DNA from: JAEUIZ01 sp046155605
GTDB taxonomy: Bacteria; Planctomycetota; Phycisphaerae; Phycisphaerales; UBA1924
Assembly: GCA_046155605.1 (NCBI GenBank)
Contig: JBJXFQ010000012.1
Coordinates: 1 to 44,416 of the forward strand
Length of the DNA: 44,416 bases
Reading direction: 5' to 3'
Below are positions 1 through 7,969 of the stretch, piece after piece. Position numbers and translations under genes: made by a program. The notes under the pieces are model-generated. The model was not told where the DNA came from, ran no database searches, and saw nothing but the letters and a program-made list of their open reading frames with translations. Position 1 is the first letter of the stretch. Each line of letters opens with the position of its first letter.

Positions 1-240
1 TGATAGGGCGTTTGTGAGCGGCGGAAGGCCCGAATACACTGCGTGAGGCGTGGCCAACAGGGGTCCACGCTCAGGCGAGTCCGTGCGCTGGAAATACGGA
101 TCGGTAACTAAGCGGCATTCGAGTGTATGGGGTGGGGATCCGCCGAAGATGTAGGGCGAACGGCAGGTCACGGCGTGTCGAGCATCGTGCGCAGGGATGG
201 TGGGGGTCGGTGAGTGATCGAAAAAATGGTCAGAATTGTC

Positions 241-301
241 TTGACACGGGCGGCGGGATGTGGTCAACTGTGCCGATAACCCAAACGGAGGTCGAGCATG
301 A
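241..301 (+). promoter_or_regulatory. Putative -35 box and strong Shine-Dalgarno ahead of RCC1 gene
   Basis: A perfect TTGACA lies at 241-246; the -10 candidate 17 bp later (264-269, TCAACT) is weak. A GGAGG at 287-291 sits 6 nt before an ATG at 298. That ATG opens a short frame ending in TAG at 364-366 and is not in the frame of the large ORF. The first 15 bases of the element (TTGACACGGGCGGCG) recur exactly at 31238-31252 in the ribosomal operon promoter, which favours a promoter function. Confidence 0.45.
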
Positions 302-1649
302 TCCAGTCGTCTCTCGTCTCTCGTCTCTCGTCTCTCGTCTCTCGGCTTGGCGGCTTGAACGGCTAGGGGGGCTGCTGGCCGTGATGCTGCTGGCGACAAG
401 CGCGTTCGGGCAGCCGGTGCGGACCTTCGGGCCGGTGAGGGGGTGGGGGCTTGAGGGGTCGTGGAAGCCCAAGCCCGAGGGCTATTTCAAGCAGGTGGCG
501 ACTGGCTGGCAGTTCACGGTGGGTTTGCGCCTGGATGGCACGATTGAGGCATGGGGCACCAACGGCCAGTACGGGATGATCAATAACAAGCCTGCTGGAA
601 GCGACTTTGTTCAGGTCGCGGCGGGGTATGAGCATGCCTATGCGCGGCGCGCGAACGGAACAATTATTGGCTGGGGACGGCCAACCAATGGCGAGATTGC
701 GACGCCTACGGGCATTCCGAACTGCTACACGGATGTCGCCTGCGGCGAGAACTTCACTGTTGCAGTTCGCTGCGACGGCACGCTCGCCGCGTGGGGACTT
801 GACTATTGCTTCAACCCGGTGCCCCGAATGCCGCCCGGCGGCCCGTTCGAGGACGTTGAGGCGTCCGGGCACTTTGTCGCGGCACTCCGCGCCACCTGGG
901 AGGACATCCCGGATCGCCTGATTGTGTGGATGCCGTCACAGAATCCGCTCGATAGTTGGAGGCCGCTCGGATGGGTCGGTGCATGGCCGCCTCCGGGCTG
1001 CACACCGCAACTGGCGACGCTGTACGGCGAAATCTACTGCCCGAACCATGTTTACCTGTGTTCAAACGTTCGGTTCGTTCCGGCCGCCATCCTTGATAAC
1101 TTCCTGGCGGATTTTAGCGCTGGCCATAGCCACGCCATGGGGATCGACTTGATCACCGGCGCGCTCACGCTGTGGGGTTCTGACGTCTGGGGGCAGGCCC
1201 GTACAACCAAACTCGACACATGTCCCGATCCGTGTGTGCAACTCTTCGGCGGCTGCTTCGGTGATCAGTGCTACAAGATTCCGCCGTCATCATTTCCGAC
1301 GAGCGTGCTCCAGGCACGTGGCGGATACCTCCACACCACGATCATGAAGACGGACGGTCGCCTCGCCGCATGGGCAGCTAACCACTTTGGCCAGTCGGCA
1401 ACGCCGACTGGCAAGTACATCACGTTCTCATCAAGTTACTTTCACGGCATGGCAATCAGTCGTTGCTACGCGGATTGCAACGGCGACGGCATCGTGGACG
1501 CCACGGACATCACGAGTTGGCAGAATCGGTTCACGCTCGGTGATCTCGGATGTGACTGTGACGGCAATGGCACGCTCGATCCGGTCGTCGATCTGGCCTG
1601 CTTCATGAACGAGCACAACAACAGCCAGCAGTTCGGATGTGAGCCATGA
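258..1649 (+). CDS. Secreted RCC1-repeat protein with C-terminal dockerin-like tail
   Basis: The body is a series of RCC1-type repeats (pattern 'RxDGTIxAWG', 'LRxDG', 'AAWAANHFGQ') expected to fold as a seven-bladed beta-propeller. A hydrophobic stretch ending in SAFGQP looks like a signal peptide, so the protein is probably exported. The last 60 residues contain two EF-hand-like calcium loops, DCNGDGIVDATD and DCDGNGTLDPVVD, as in type I dockerins, with flanking cysteines. The reading frame is open from position 123; ATG 258 is the most plausible in-frame start, but it has no Shine-Dalgarno. The well-placed GGAGG serves ATG 298, which a 7-bp repeat puts out of frame. The stop overlaps the next start (ATGA), so the two genes are probably co-translated. 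Ligand unknown. The family call is firm; the start is not. Confidence 0.7.
   Translation: MWSTVPITQTEVEHDPVVSRLSSLVSRLSAWRLERLGGLLAVMLLATSAFGQPVRTFGPVRGWGLEGSWKPKPEGYFKQVATGWQFTVGLRLDGTIEAWGTNGQYGMINNKPAGSDFVQVAAGYEHAYARRANGTIIGWGRPTNGEIATPTGIPNCYTDVACGENFTVAVRCDGTLAAWGLDYCFNPVPRMPPGGPFEDVEASGHFVAALRATWEDIPDRLIVWMPSQNPLDSWRPLGWVGAWPPPGCTPQLATLYGEIYCPNHVYLCSNVRFVPAAILDNFLADFSAGHSHAMGIDLITGALTLWGSDVWGQARTTKLDTCPDPCVQLFGGCFGDQCYKIPPSSFPTSVLQARGGYLHTTIMKTDGRLAAWAANHFGQSATPTGKYITFSSSYFHGMAISRCYADCNGDGIVDATDITSWQNRFTLGDLGCDCDGNGTLDPVVDLACFMNEHNNSQQFGCEP
309..343 (+). repeat. Heptanucleotide tandem repeat, 5 copies of GTCTCTC
   Basis: Guanines at 309, 316, 323, 330, 337 and 344 mark five exact copies of a 7-bp unit. 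Seven is not a multiple of three, so each unit gained or lost changes the reading frame. The array lies 8 nt after ATG 298 and immediately before the signal peptide of the RCC1 protein. Gain of one unit (or loss of two) would fuse ATG 298 in frame to the signal peptide. Similar 7-bp arrays are known as STRR repeats in cyanobacteria. Confidence 0.85.
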
Positions 1650-2686
1650 TGCGTCACGCGATCGTCGTTCTTTCCGTCCTAGGCGGTGCGTCCGCCTCGG
1701 CACACGCGCAGGTCCAGTCAGGACCAATCATCGGGTGGGGGTTTAGCCTCTTTGGCGAGGCTTCGCCGCCGGCGGAGGAGTTTGTCGACTTTGACGCGGG
1801 GTTCATGCTCTCAGTAGGCGTGACAAAAACGGGCGCGCTACGCGCCTGGGGCGAGGGTACGGGCCAAGGCCTGCTGTTCCCGCCGCCGCCTCGGCACATT
1901 GCTGCCTCAGCGGGACGTCAGTGGGCTGTGGGGCTTCGAGAGGATGGAACAGCATTCGCCTTTGGCAACGGTCCGTCGCAAGTGCCGTCCGATCTCTTCA
2001 CCGACATCGACGCGGCGCAGATGTGGGCAGCGGGGCTTCGCTTCGACGGCACAATTGTTCAATGGGGTGTCGCACCGACGGTGATCCCCGTTCCCTCAGG
2101 CTCATTCATAGAGATTTCTGTCGGTCTCAGTCACGGGCTCGCGCGCCGGACGGATGGAAGTGTGGCGGGCTGGGGGTATTCCGAGGCGGGAGAGACAGAG
2201 TTACCGATCGGAATCTATATTGCAGCTTCAGCAGGGGAATATTTCAGGCTTGGGTTGCGTGAAGACGGGACGATCGTCGCGGTTGGGCGCAACAACTACG
2301 GTTTGGTTTCGAACGTCCCCTCGGGTCGTTTCGTCGCGATTTCCGCTGGGGGCAGCGTTGCCGGGGCGATCCGCGAGGACGGGACGATCGTGATATGGGG
2401 CAACGCCTCGACGACGTGGATGGCCCCGCCGCCCGGGCGGTTCGTCCGCCTGTCGTGCGGCTCGACGCACTGCCTGGCGATGCGGGACATGTCGTGCTAT
2501 GCCAACTGCGACGGCTCGACCGCCGGGCCGGTGCTCACGGTCAACGATTTCATCTGCTATCTGAATCGGTTCGCCGCGGCGGACCCGAAGGCGAACTGCG
2601 ACGCCTCGACCCAGCCGCCGGTGCTGAACGTCAACGACTTCGTGTGCTTCATCAGCACCTACGCGGCGGGGTGCTCGGGGCCGTGA
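1646..2686 (+). CDS. Secreted RCC1-repeat protein with GC-type dockerin tail
   Basis: A 346-residue exported protein. Residues 1-22 form a signal peptide (cleavage likely after SAHAQ). Roughly 6-7 RCC1 blades follow, each with a 'REDGTI..WG' or 'RRDGSVAGWG'-like strand. The C-terminus from about residue 285 carries two tandem copies of the motif NCDxSTxxPVLxVNDFxCxxxxxAA, typical of the GC-type dockerin of Phycisphaerales and thought to anchor proteins at the cell surface or in a complex. The start overlaps the upstream stop by 4 nt (ATGA), implying translational coupling, so the pair likely acts together. No catalytic residues are recognisable; a binding or scaffold role is inference. Confidence 0.85.
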   Translation: MMRHAIVVLSVLGGASASAHAQVQSGPIIGWGFSLFGEASPPAEEFVDFDAGFMLSVGVTKTGALRAWGEGTGQGLLFPPPPRHIAASAGRQWAVGLREDGTAFAFGNGPSQVPSDLFTDIDAAQMWAAGLRFDGTIVQWGVAPTVIPVPSGSFIEISVGLSHGLARRTDGSVAGWGYSEAGETELPIGIYIAASAGEYFRLGLREDGTIVAVGRNNYGLVSNVPSGRFVAISAGGSVAGAIREDGTIVIWGNASTTWMAPPPGRFVRLSCGSTHCLAMRDMSCYANCDGSTAGPVLTVNDFICYLNRFAAADPKANCDASTQPPVLNVNDFVCFISTYAAGCSGP

Positions 2687-2689
2687 CGC

Positions 2690-2714
2690 CACCGGTCTGG
2701 AGACCGGTGCCACC
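2690..2714. repeat. Palindrome with CCACC tail (dispersed repeat family)
   Basis: CACCGGTCT at 2690-2698 pairs with AGACCGGTG at 2701-2709, followed by CCACC. It lies 3 nt after the stop of the second RCC1 gene and could end its transcript, though there is no T-run. The layout (palindrome ending GTG, then CCACC) matches elements at 7407, 25878 and 27053. Confidence 0.6.
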
Positions 2715-2727
2715 AGAGCAGAGGGGC

Positions 2728-2755
2728 TTGGCGCGGCGGGCGGATGTGGTAGACT
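2728..2755 (+). promoter_or_regulatory. Putative sigma70-like promoter for Kelch gene
   Basis: TTGGCG (2728-2733), a 16-bp spacer and TAGACT (2750-2755). The predicted start of transcription falls within a few bases of the ATG at 2765, so the message may be leaderless or nearly so; no Shine-Dalgarno is visible before the ATG. Confidence 0.35.
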
Positions 2756-2764
2756 GCTGGTGCC

Positions 2765-3973
2765 ATGAAAGACACAGTAACAAAGAGACAGTCGACGATC
2801 GGCGTGTCGGCATTGGTCGCGTTGGTCGGGGTTGGGGCATTCGCCGGCACGGCCGCGGCCCAGCAATGCGGGGGCTGGGCGGCGGGGTCGCCCATGAACG
2901 GCCCGCTGTATGAGCACGCGGTGGCGGCGGACGCGTCACGCGGGACGGTGGTGCTCTTTGGCGGGTACGACGGGAACTCGTACCTGACCGGCACCTGGGA
3001 GTGGAGCAACGGCGTGTGGGTGCCGCGCACGCCGACGATCTCGCCGGCGGGTCGGCGGCTGCATCGGATGGTCTATGACACGGTGCGAGGGCGCGTGCTG
3101 CTCTTCGGCGGGCTGACCTCGACGGGCTCGATCAAGGGCGACACCTGGGAGTGGAACGGGCAGACGGGCCAGTGGACGATGCTCTCGGCGGGGGGCGGGC
3201 CGCCCGCGCGGTACTCGCACGCGATGGCGTATGACACGGCGCGGGGCAAGGCCGTGGTCTTCGGCGGGCTCGTCTCGGCATCGCTCGACGACACCTGGGA
3301 GTTTGATTCGGCGACGGGAACATGGAGCGAGCGTGCGCCGAACACGGTTCCGACGTCGCGGCACTGGTCGGCGATGGAGTATGACCCGATCCGCGGGCGG
3401 ACGCTGCTTTTCGCCGGGTTCAGCGGGGATCGGCTCTCGGACACCTGGGAATGGGACGGGCAGGATTGGACGGAGCGGCATCCGATCATCGGGCCACCGG
3501 GGCGCGCGTATCACTCGATGGCGTTCGATCCGGGCCGCGGGCGGATCGTGCTCTTTGGCGGGCTGGGCGAGGCGTATTTGAGCGACACGTGGGAGTGGGA
3601 TCCGACGATCGGGACGGCGGGCAGTTGGCTGTGGAACTCGATCCTTGGGCCAGAGGTGCGCTATGGGCACGGGCTGGCGTACGCCGGGGGCGCGGTGGTG
3701 ATGGTCGGCGGATTCAACGGGACGGCGTACCTGTCGGACACATGGGAGTTGACCCCGCCCTCGCGGGCCAACTGCGACGGCTCGACGGCGACGCCGGTCT
3801 TGAACATCGCGGATTTCGTGTGCTTTCTGACGCGTTATGCGGCGGCGCAGACGCTGCCGGCGGCGCAGCAGGTGACGGACTTTGCCAACTGCGACCGCTC
3901 GACGGCGCTGCCGGTGTTGAATGTGGCGGATTTCGTGTGCTTCGCGAATGAGTACGCGGCGGGATGTCAGTAG
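2765..3973 (+). CDS. Secreted Kelch-repeat protein with GC-type dockerin tail
   Basis: A 402-residue exported protein. The N-terminus has a lysine/arginine n-region and a hydrophobic core ending in TAAAQQ. About six Kelch-type blades follow, each built as 'R..H.MAYDxxRGxxVLFGG....LxDTWEWD', so the fold should be a beta-propeller. The C-terminus contains two copies of NCDxSTxxPVLNxxDFVCFxxxYAA separated by about 17 residues, the GC-type dockerin. It follows two RCC1/dockerin genes on the same strand and converges on the protease gene with a 25-bp gap. Ligand or sugar specificity cannot be read from the sequence. Confidence 0.88.
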   Translation: MKDTVTKRQSTIGVSALVALVGVGAFAGTAAAQQCGGWAAGSPMNGPLYEHAVAADASRGTVVLFGGYDGNSYLTGTWEWSNGVWVPRTPTISPAGRRLHRMVYDTVRGRVLLFGGLTSTGSIKGDTWEWNGQTGQWTMLSAGGGPPARYSHAMAYDTARGKAVVFGGLVSASLDDTWEFDSATGTWSERAPNTVPTSRHWSAMEYDPIRGRTLLFAGFSGDRLSDTWEWDGQDWTERHPIIGPPGRAYHSMAFDPGRGRIVLFGGLGEAYLSDTWEWDPTIGTAGSWLWNSILGPEVRYGHGLAYAGGAVVMVGGFNGTAYLSDTWELTPPSRANCDGSTATPVLNIADFVCFLTRYAAAQTLPAAQQVTDFANCDRSTALPVLNVADFVCFANEYAAGCQ

Positions 3974-3998
3974 GCGGCGACGGACCTGCCATTCGCGA

Positions 3999-4685
3999 TC
4001 ACGGGCGATTGTGCATCAGCGCATCAAACGCCTGCGTGCGCAGCCAGAGCGTCGCGTCGCCGGCGGCGTCGAAGATCACTTCCGAGCCGAACATGAAGAG
4101 GAGGACGAAGGCGACGAGGGCCGCCATCTGTCCCTGTTGCGAGTTCCAGAGGCGGCGGTAGGGCGGGACGAGATCGGCGAGGATGCGGCCGCCATCGAGC
4201 GGGGGCACGGGCAGCAGATTGAAGGCGGCGAGAACAAGATTGAGCATCACGCCGATGTTGAAGAAGAGGAACCCGTTGCCGCGGAGGGGCTCGTCAAGGG
4301 TTGAGCCGAACGTCCACCCGCCGCACGCCAGCCCCTGCCAGAGCACGAGCGCGACAAGCGAGAAAACCGCGAGGCAGAGGTTCATGAACGGCCCGGCGAA
4401 GGCGACGATGGATTCGCCGAAGCGCGGGCGGAAGTTTCGCGGGTCCACGGGCATCGCGCCCCAGGCGATGCCGACGAGCGCGAACATGATGAGGCTCGTC
4501 TGGCCCATGTGGACGAGCGGATTGATGGTCATGTGGCCCAGGCGGCGCGGGGTGTCGTCGCCGCAGAGGATGGCGGCCCACCCGTGGGCGAGTTCGTGCA
4601 GGACGATGGCGGAGATGACCCAGAAGACCCAGGAGGCGAGCAGCACCGGGTTGTCTTGCCAGAGTTCAGCGACCCACCAGTGCAT
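3999..4685 (-). CDS. Site-2 protease family (M50) membrane metalloprotease
   Basis: A compact 228-residue intramembrane zinc protease. HELAH at residues 30-34 is the HExxH zinc site in the first hydrophobic segment; NLLPVPPLDGG at 156-166 supplies the third ligand (Asp164), the order expected for S2P-like M50B proteins. Four to five transmembrane segments are visible and there is no PDZ domain, so it belongs to the minimal SpoIVFB-like class rather than RseP. ATG at 4685 is chosen over the TTG one codon upstream because GGAGG lies about 5 nt before it. It follows the methyltransferase gene by 20 bp and is likely last in the rpmI-rplT transcript. Substrate unknown. Confidence 0.85.
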   Translation of the reverse strand: MHWWVAELWQDNPVLLASWVFWVISAIVLHELAHGWAAILCGDDTPRRLGHMTINPLVHMGQTSLIMFALVGIAWGAMPVDPRNFRPRFGESIVAFAGPFMNLCLAVFSLVALVLWQGLACGGWTFGSTLDEPLRGNGFLFFNIGVMLNLVLAAFNLLPVPPLDGGRILADLVPPYRRLWNSQQGQMAALVAFVLLFMFGSEVIFDAAGDATLWLRTQAFDALMHNRP

Positions 4686-4705
4686 CAAGGCCTCCTCAGG
4701 GGCGA

Positions 4706-5476
4706 TCAGCCGCGGATGACGCCGATGCCGACGTCGCCGAGCACGGGATCCTTGACGCGGAACTCCTGGTGCGGCTGCGAGGCCTTGACGGTCTGCCAGT
4801 AGCGGCCCACGGCGGTGCCGATCTGTGGGAGGTCGCGTGCGATGTCGTGGAAGGCGATGACGCCGCCGGGCTTGACGAGTGGGCCGTACATGACGTGGTC
4901 TTGTTTGACGCCTTCGAAGGTGTGGTCGCCGTCGATGAGGAGGAAATCGAGTTTCTGCCCATTGAGGATCGAGCGGACGCGTTCGAGAGTGAGCGGGCTA
5001 TGGGAGTCGTCGCGGAGGAGGTGCATGGCCTGGCCGGGCTTGGCGAAGGATTTGTAGAGCGGGATCTTCCACGGCATGTATCCGCCGCCGAACGCGCCGC
5101 CGGGGAGGTCGAGGCTGATGATGGTGGCGTCGTCAGCGGCGAGGGCGGCGAAGGCGCAGAGCGTGCCGCCGTTGTGCGTGCCGATCTCCATGATCGTTCG
5201 CGGGGGCTGGCCGCCAAAGACGAGTTTGAGGAGCGATTCGAGTTCGCCGCGAACCTGCTCCGGGCGGATAAGGTCGGCATCGGCGGACCAGAGGAAATCA
5301 AGTACGGCGTCGATGGTGCGCGGCGGCTGGTGGGCGAGTCGGCGGCGCACGGCGGGCGCGAGTTTTTTCTCGCGCTGAGCCGTCATCTGGTTGCGGAGCG
5401 TCCACACCGCCTTGATCAGCACCATTCGTGGGCCTTGCTGGACAAGGACCTCGCTGGCACGGCGGAGCAGACGCAC
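4706..5476 (-). CDS. Class I SAM-dependent methyltransferase (CmcI/MT-24-like)
   Basis: A 256-residue soluble protein. MEIGTHNGG at residues 96-104 is SAM-binding motif I; DGDHTFEGVKQD at 182-193 and GGVIAFHD at 204-211 match the acidic metal/SAM motifs of the methyltransferase family 24 and cephalosporin-hydroxylase-like (CmcI) groups, which often act on sugars or natural products. The first 70 residues are a basic helical extension of unknown role. It starts 13 bp after the rplT stop on the same strand and is followed closely by the M50 protease, so it is probably co-transcribed with them. Substrate unknown. Confidence 0.78.
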   Translation of the reverse strand: MRLLRRASEVLVQQGPRMVLIKAVWTLRNQMTAQREKKLAPAVRRRLAHQPPRTIDAVLDFLWSADADLIRPEQVRGELESLLKLVFGGQPPRTIMEIGTHNGGTLCAFAALAADDATIISLDLPGGAFGGGYMPWKIPLYKSFAKPGQAMHLLRDDSHSPLTLERVRSILNGQKLDFLLIDGDHTFEGVKQDHVMYGPLVKPGGVIAFHDIARDLPQIGTAVGRYWQTVKASQPHQEFRVKDPVLGDVGIGVIRG

Positions 5477-5489
5477 GGGCGATTCCTGT

Positions 5490-5867
5490 TCAGGCGGCCT
5501 TGGCGGGCGTCGCGCGAGAATGTTTCACCGCGGTGGTGACGAGCCCGTCGAACGCTTTCGGGTCCTCGATCGCGATCTGGCTCAGCATCTTGCGATTCAG
5601 CAGGATGCCCGCGATCCGCAGCCCGTTCATGAACAGGCTGTAGCGCGTGTCGCGCATGCGGCAGGCCGCGGTGATGCGGATGATCCACAGCCCGCGCATG
5701 TCGCGCTTGCGATTTCGGCGGTCGCGATAGGCGTAGCAGCCGGCGCGGATGATCGCGTTCTCGGCGCGGTACTTGTGGAGGTGGTTGGTCCCGTAGTACC
5801 CGCGTGCCTCACGGAGGGTGCGCTTGCGGGACTGGGCTCGGGCGGCGCCTTTGCGGACGCGTGGCAT
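5490..5867 (-). CDS. rplT: 50S ribosomal protein L20
   Basis: A 125-residue L20, a 23S rRNA-binding protein needed for early 50S assembly. The diagnostic N-terminus MPRVRKG, the central RDRRNRKRDMRGLWI and the NGLRIAGILLNRKMLSQIAI region are intact. The length is slightly above the usual ~118 because of a short Ala/Lys tail. It follows rpmI by 95 bp as in most bacteria; infC, normally first in this operon, is not present here. Confidence 0.97.
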   Translation of the reverse strand: MPRVRKGAARAQSRKRTLREARGYYGTNHLHKYRAENAIIRAGCYAYRDRRNRKRDMRGLWIIRITAACRMRDTRYSLFMNGLRIAGILLNRKMLSQIAIEDPKAFDGLVTTAVKHSRATPAKAA

Positions 5868-5962
5868 GGGCAGACTCCAGACAGTGCCCGGCGGGGCGGC
5901 ATCAAAGCCGTCTTGTGGCCCGACGGACGGTGCGATCGCCGGTCAAACGCCGGCGCGAACGA

Positions 5963-6259
5963 TCAGGTTCCCTTGGCTTCTTTGGCGGCGGCCTTCGCGG
6001 CCTTGCGCTCGGCGGGCGAGGGACTCTTGCGGAGCGCGGTGCGGGGCTGCGTGCGCCCGCGGAGGCGACGGAAGAGCAGTTTTTCGAGGCGCTTCACGTC
6101 CGCGTCCGCCATGTAGGGGTCTTTGCGAAGTTGGCGGAGGCGCTTGCCGCCCTTGCCCGAGCGCAAGTGCTTGTGGTTGGCAGACCGGTGACGGACCTTG
6201 CCGGACTTGCTGATGCGGATTCGTTTGAGAAGGCCCTTGTGGGCTTTGTTCTTGGGCAC
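5963..6259 (-). CDS. rpmI: 50S ribosomal protein L35, C-terminally extended
   Basis: L35 normally has about 65 residues; here the conserved part (KNKAHKGLLKRIRISKSGKV, then RHRSANHKHLRSGKG) is followed by about 30 extra basic/alanine-rich residues, for 98 in total. GTG at 6259 is chosen because it gives the canonical VPKNKAHKG start; the frame is open further upstream, but that part is unlike L35. First gene of the minus-strand rpmI-rplT unit. Confidence 0.93.
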   Translation of the reverse strand: MPKNKAHKGLLKRIRISKSGKVRHRSANHKHLRSGKGGKRLRQLRKDPYMADADVKRLEKLLFRRLRGRTQPRTALRKSPSPAERKAAKAAAKEAKGT

Positions 6260-6313
6260 GTTCGGTCTCCGGCGGCCGATCCCGTCAGCAGGCGTGGGGT
6301 CGGCAGGGTGGGA

Positions 6314-6342
6314 AGCGTAGACGCACCACGGGTGCCGAGCAA
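6314..6342 (-). promoter_or_regulatory. Putative promoter for rpmI-rplT
   Basis: Read on the minus strand, TTGCTC (6337-6342), a 17-bp spacer and TACGCT (6314-6319), about 55 bp before the rpmI GTG. The -10 resembles TATGCT of the rpsJ promoter in this window. Confidence 0.4.
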
Positions 6343-6385
6343 CTGGCGGAGCCGTCGGCGCGTCGAGAAGGAATAGCATGGCGGC

Positions 6386-6751
6386 GTGGGACGTGCCGTC
6401 TTACTCCAACACACGCTGCCGGACGGGTCGAGGCACTTTGACTGGCTGATCGAGCGAGCGGCGGGGTCGGCGCTGCTGAGTTTTCGAGTCTCGGTGCGGA
6501 TCGACGTGGACAGGCCCGGTGCGGGGTTTGAGGCGGAGGCGATGCCGGACCATCGACGGGAGTATTTGACATTTGAGGGTGAGGTCTCTGGCGGCAGGGG
6601 GCAGGTGAAGCGCTTGGCAGACGGGGAGATGGACGTCACGGAACGGCCTGGTGCGGTCCTTATTGAGGGCAGATTGGGGAATGTACGGGGTCGATTCGCA
6701 GGTCGGCCGATTGATGGAAATCGGTGGTGGTTTTCTTGTGAAACGTGGTAG
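6386..6751 (+). CDS. Stand-alone LigD-phosphoesterase-like protein
   Basis: A 121-residue protein with a GTG start. Its layout recalls the 3'-phosphoesterase (PE, LigD_N) domain of bacterial NHEJ ligase D: LLQHTLPDGSRHFDWLIER at residues 6-24 corresponds to 'xxKHxAxxxHYDxRLE', and HRREYLTFEGEVSGGRG at 56-72 to 'HPxxYxxFEGxIPxGxxGxG'. The candidate active-site residues His9, His17, Asp19 and His56 are all present. It is divergent from rpmI (126 bp apart) and no ligase, Ku or polymerase gene is nearby. A short planctomycete-specific family of this shape fits what I know, but the nuclease/phosphoesterase role is inference. Confidence 0.6.
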   Translation: MGRAVLLQHTLPDGSRHFDWLIERAAGSALLSFRVSVRIDVDRPGAGFEAEAMPDHRREYLTFEGEVSGGRGQVKRLADGEMDVTERPGAVLIEGRLGNVRGRFAGRPIDGNRWWFSCETW

Positions 6752-6786
6752 ACTGCGGCAGGAGGAGCCTTCTCGAAAGGGGTTTC

Positions 6787-7260
6787 ATGAGGCTCGTAGC
6801 AAATCCGGATGGGTTGGGGGGATCGGGAACGAGGCCGACGATCGGGGCACCGCCCGCGCGGGTGAATCCGGCGTCATCGGGAACGGTGCCGATTGGCCCC
6901 GCACCGCTGGGGCCGATGAGGCCGTCAGCGCCGCCCGCTTCGACGGCGGGCGCGAGCGCCGCGACGGGAACAGGAGAGCCTGTCACGAAGATTCGGGCGC
7001 TCGACCAGAAACTCGGCGGCAGCCTGAATCGGCACGAGGATAACTGGGTCCGCACGCCGAACACGACGGGCACGGGCGCGATCCACATGCGAAGTTTCCA
7101 CTGCAAACTCAACGGGGACTCGCTGGAGAACCTGGATAAGCAGATCAACGAGTGGCTCGACGCGCACCCGCAGTATGAGGTGAAGTTCGTGACGACGTCG
7201 GTGGGGGATTGGACCGGGAAACTGAAGGAGCCGGCGCTGATCGTGCAAGTGTGGGTGTGA
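6787..7260 (+). CDS. Conserved hypothetical protein with Pro/Ala-rich N-terminus
   Basis: A 157-residue protein. ATG 6787 is preceded by AAAGGGG at a good distance. Residues 1-70 are low-complexity Pro/Ala/Gly and probably disordered; residues about 75-157 form a compact domain (RSFHCKLNGDSLENLDKQIN, then WLDAHPQYEVKFVTTSVGDW, ending LIVQVWV) that looks like a small alternating alpha/beta fold. I do not recognise a named family. It is convergent with the next gene across a perfect 10-bp stem-loop. Confidence 0.7.
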   Translation: MRLVANPDGLGGSGTRPTIGAPPARVNPASSGTVPIGPAPLGPMRPSAPPASTAGASAATGTGEPVTKIRALDQKLGGSLNRHEDNWVRTPNTTGTGAIHMRSFHCKLNGDSLENLDKQINEWLDAHPQYEVKFVTTSVGDWTGKLKEPALIVQVWV

Positions 7261-7315
7261 GTGAGGCCTGAAGACCAGCACACAGGTCGGGAGCCCGGCG
7301 CGACCAAAGAACAGA

Positions 7316-7342
7316 GCCGACACGACTATTCATCGTGTCGGC
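7316..7342. terminator. Stem-loop between convergent genes
   Basis: GCCGACACGA (7316-7325) pairs perfectly with TCGTGTCGGC (7333-7342) around a 7-nt loop. It is placed between two converging genes, so it probably stops transcription from both sides; there is no long T-run. Confidence 0.5.
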
Positions 7343-7406
7343 CCCCAAGGAGACGATGCCGTGGTCGCGGGCCCTTGAACCCGCGGATGTGTGCTGACTT
7401 TTCTAC

Positions 7407-7428
7407 CAGGCGGGACGCCTGTACCACC
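7407..7428. repeat. CAGGCG palindrome with TACCACC tail
   Basis: CAGGCG-GGA-CGCCTG followed by TACCACC. Near-identical core to the elements at 27053 and 36391; lies just past the end of the minus-strand coiled-coil gene. Confidence 0.6.
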
Positions 7429-7433
7429 AGTGG

Positions 7434-7721
7434 TTATTCCTGGTCGGGCTGGGCGTCCTGCTTGCCGGATTGCCGATCGAGGAGTTTGCGGAGGTACTGG
7501 TTCTCGCGGCGTGTGGCCTCGAGATCGAAGACGAGGTACTTGACGCTGAGCCGCAGGTAATCGAGCGATTCCTGAAGGTCGGAGATGGTCTTGCGCATGC
7601 GGTCGTGGCGGACGCGGGTCTCCTCGGCGAGTTTGAGGAGGTCGCCGCGTTCGGACTCGGGGATGAGGTTGATCTGTCCCATCAGGTCGCCCAGTTTCTG
7701 GTCAAACTCTTTCTCGTTCAT
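7434..7721 (-). CDS. Small coiled-coil protein of unknown function
   Basis: A 95-residue, strongly charged and helical protein. Residues about 20-85 carry heptad-spaced leucines (RGDLLKLAEET, LQESLDYLRLSVKYLVFDLE, NQYLRKLLDRQ), pointing to a long coiled coil and probably a dimer. No signal peptide or membrane segment. I cannot name a family; similar small proteins occur in planctomycetes. The 248-bp gap upstream (7722-7969) shows no gene. Confidence 0.7.
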   Translation of the reverse strand: MNEKEFDQKLGDLMGQINLIPESERGDLLKLAEETRVRHDRMRKTISDLQESLDYLRLSVKYLVFDLEATRRENQYLRKLLDRQSGKQDAQPDQE

Positions 7722-7969
7722 GGCCGGTCCTCTCTCGTGTTGGCCGCTCCGGGTTCGTCTCCCAGTCCCGGGGCGTCGTCATGGGTCCAGCGGTCCCCGC
7801 TGCGAGAGGACGAACAACAAGGGCCGCACCGCGGCGCGCGGAATCATGTGCCAAGGTTGTGAGGCCCGAGAAAGTCGCCGGCGGTGGGCCGTGGCGCGGG
7901 ATCAGCGGCGAGTCGGGCCGCGGCGGGCGGTTGCGGCCCGATGCCGACTGTGCCGGATGTGGCGTGGAA

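Noticed and set aside
2228..2917. 229-codon minus-strand frame across the RCC1-Kelch junction
   Set aside because: Antisense shadow caused by high GC and few stop codons; it crosses a palindrome and two real genes.
6743..6756. GTGGTAGACTGC as a second copy of the Kelch promoter -10
   Set aside because: It coincides with the last codons of the preceding gene and has no -35 at the right distance.
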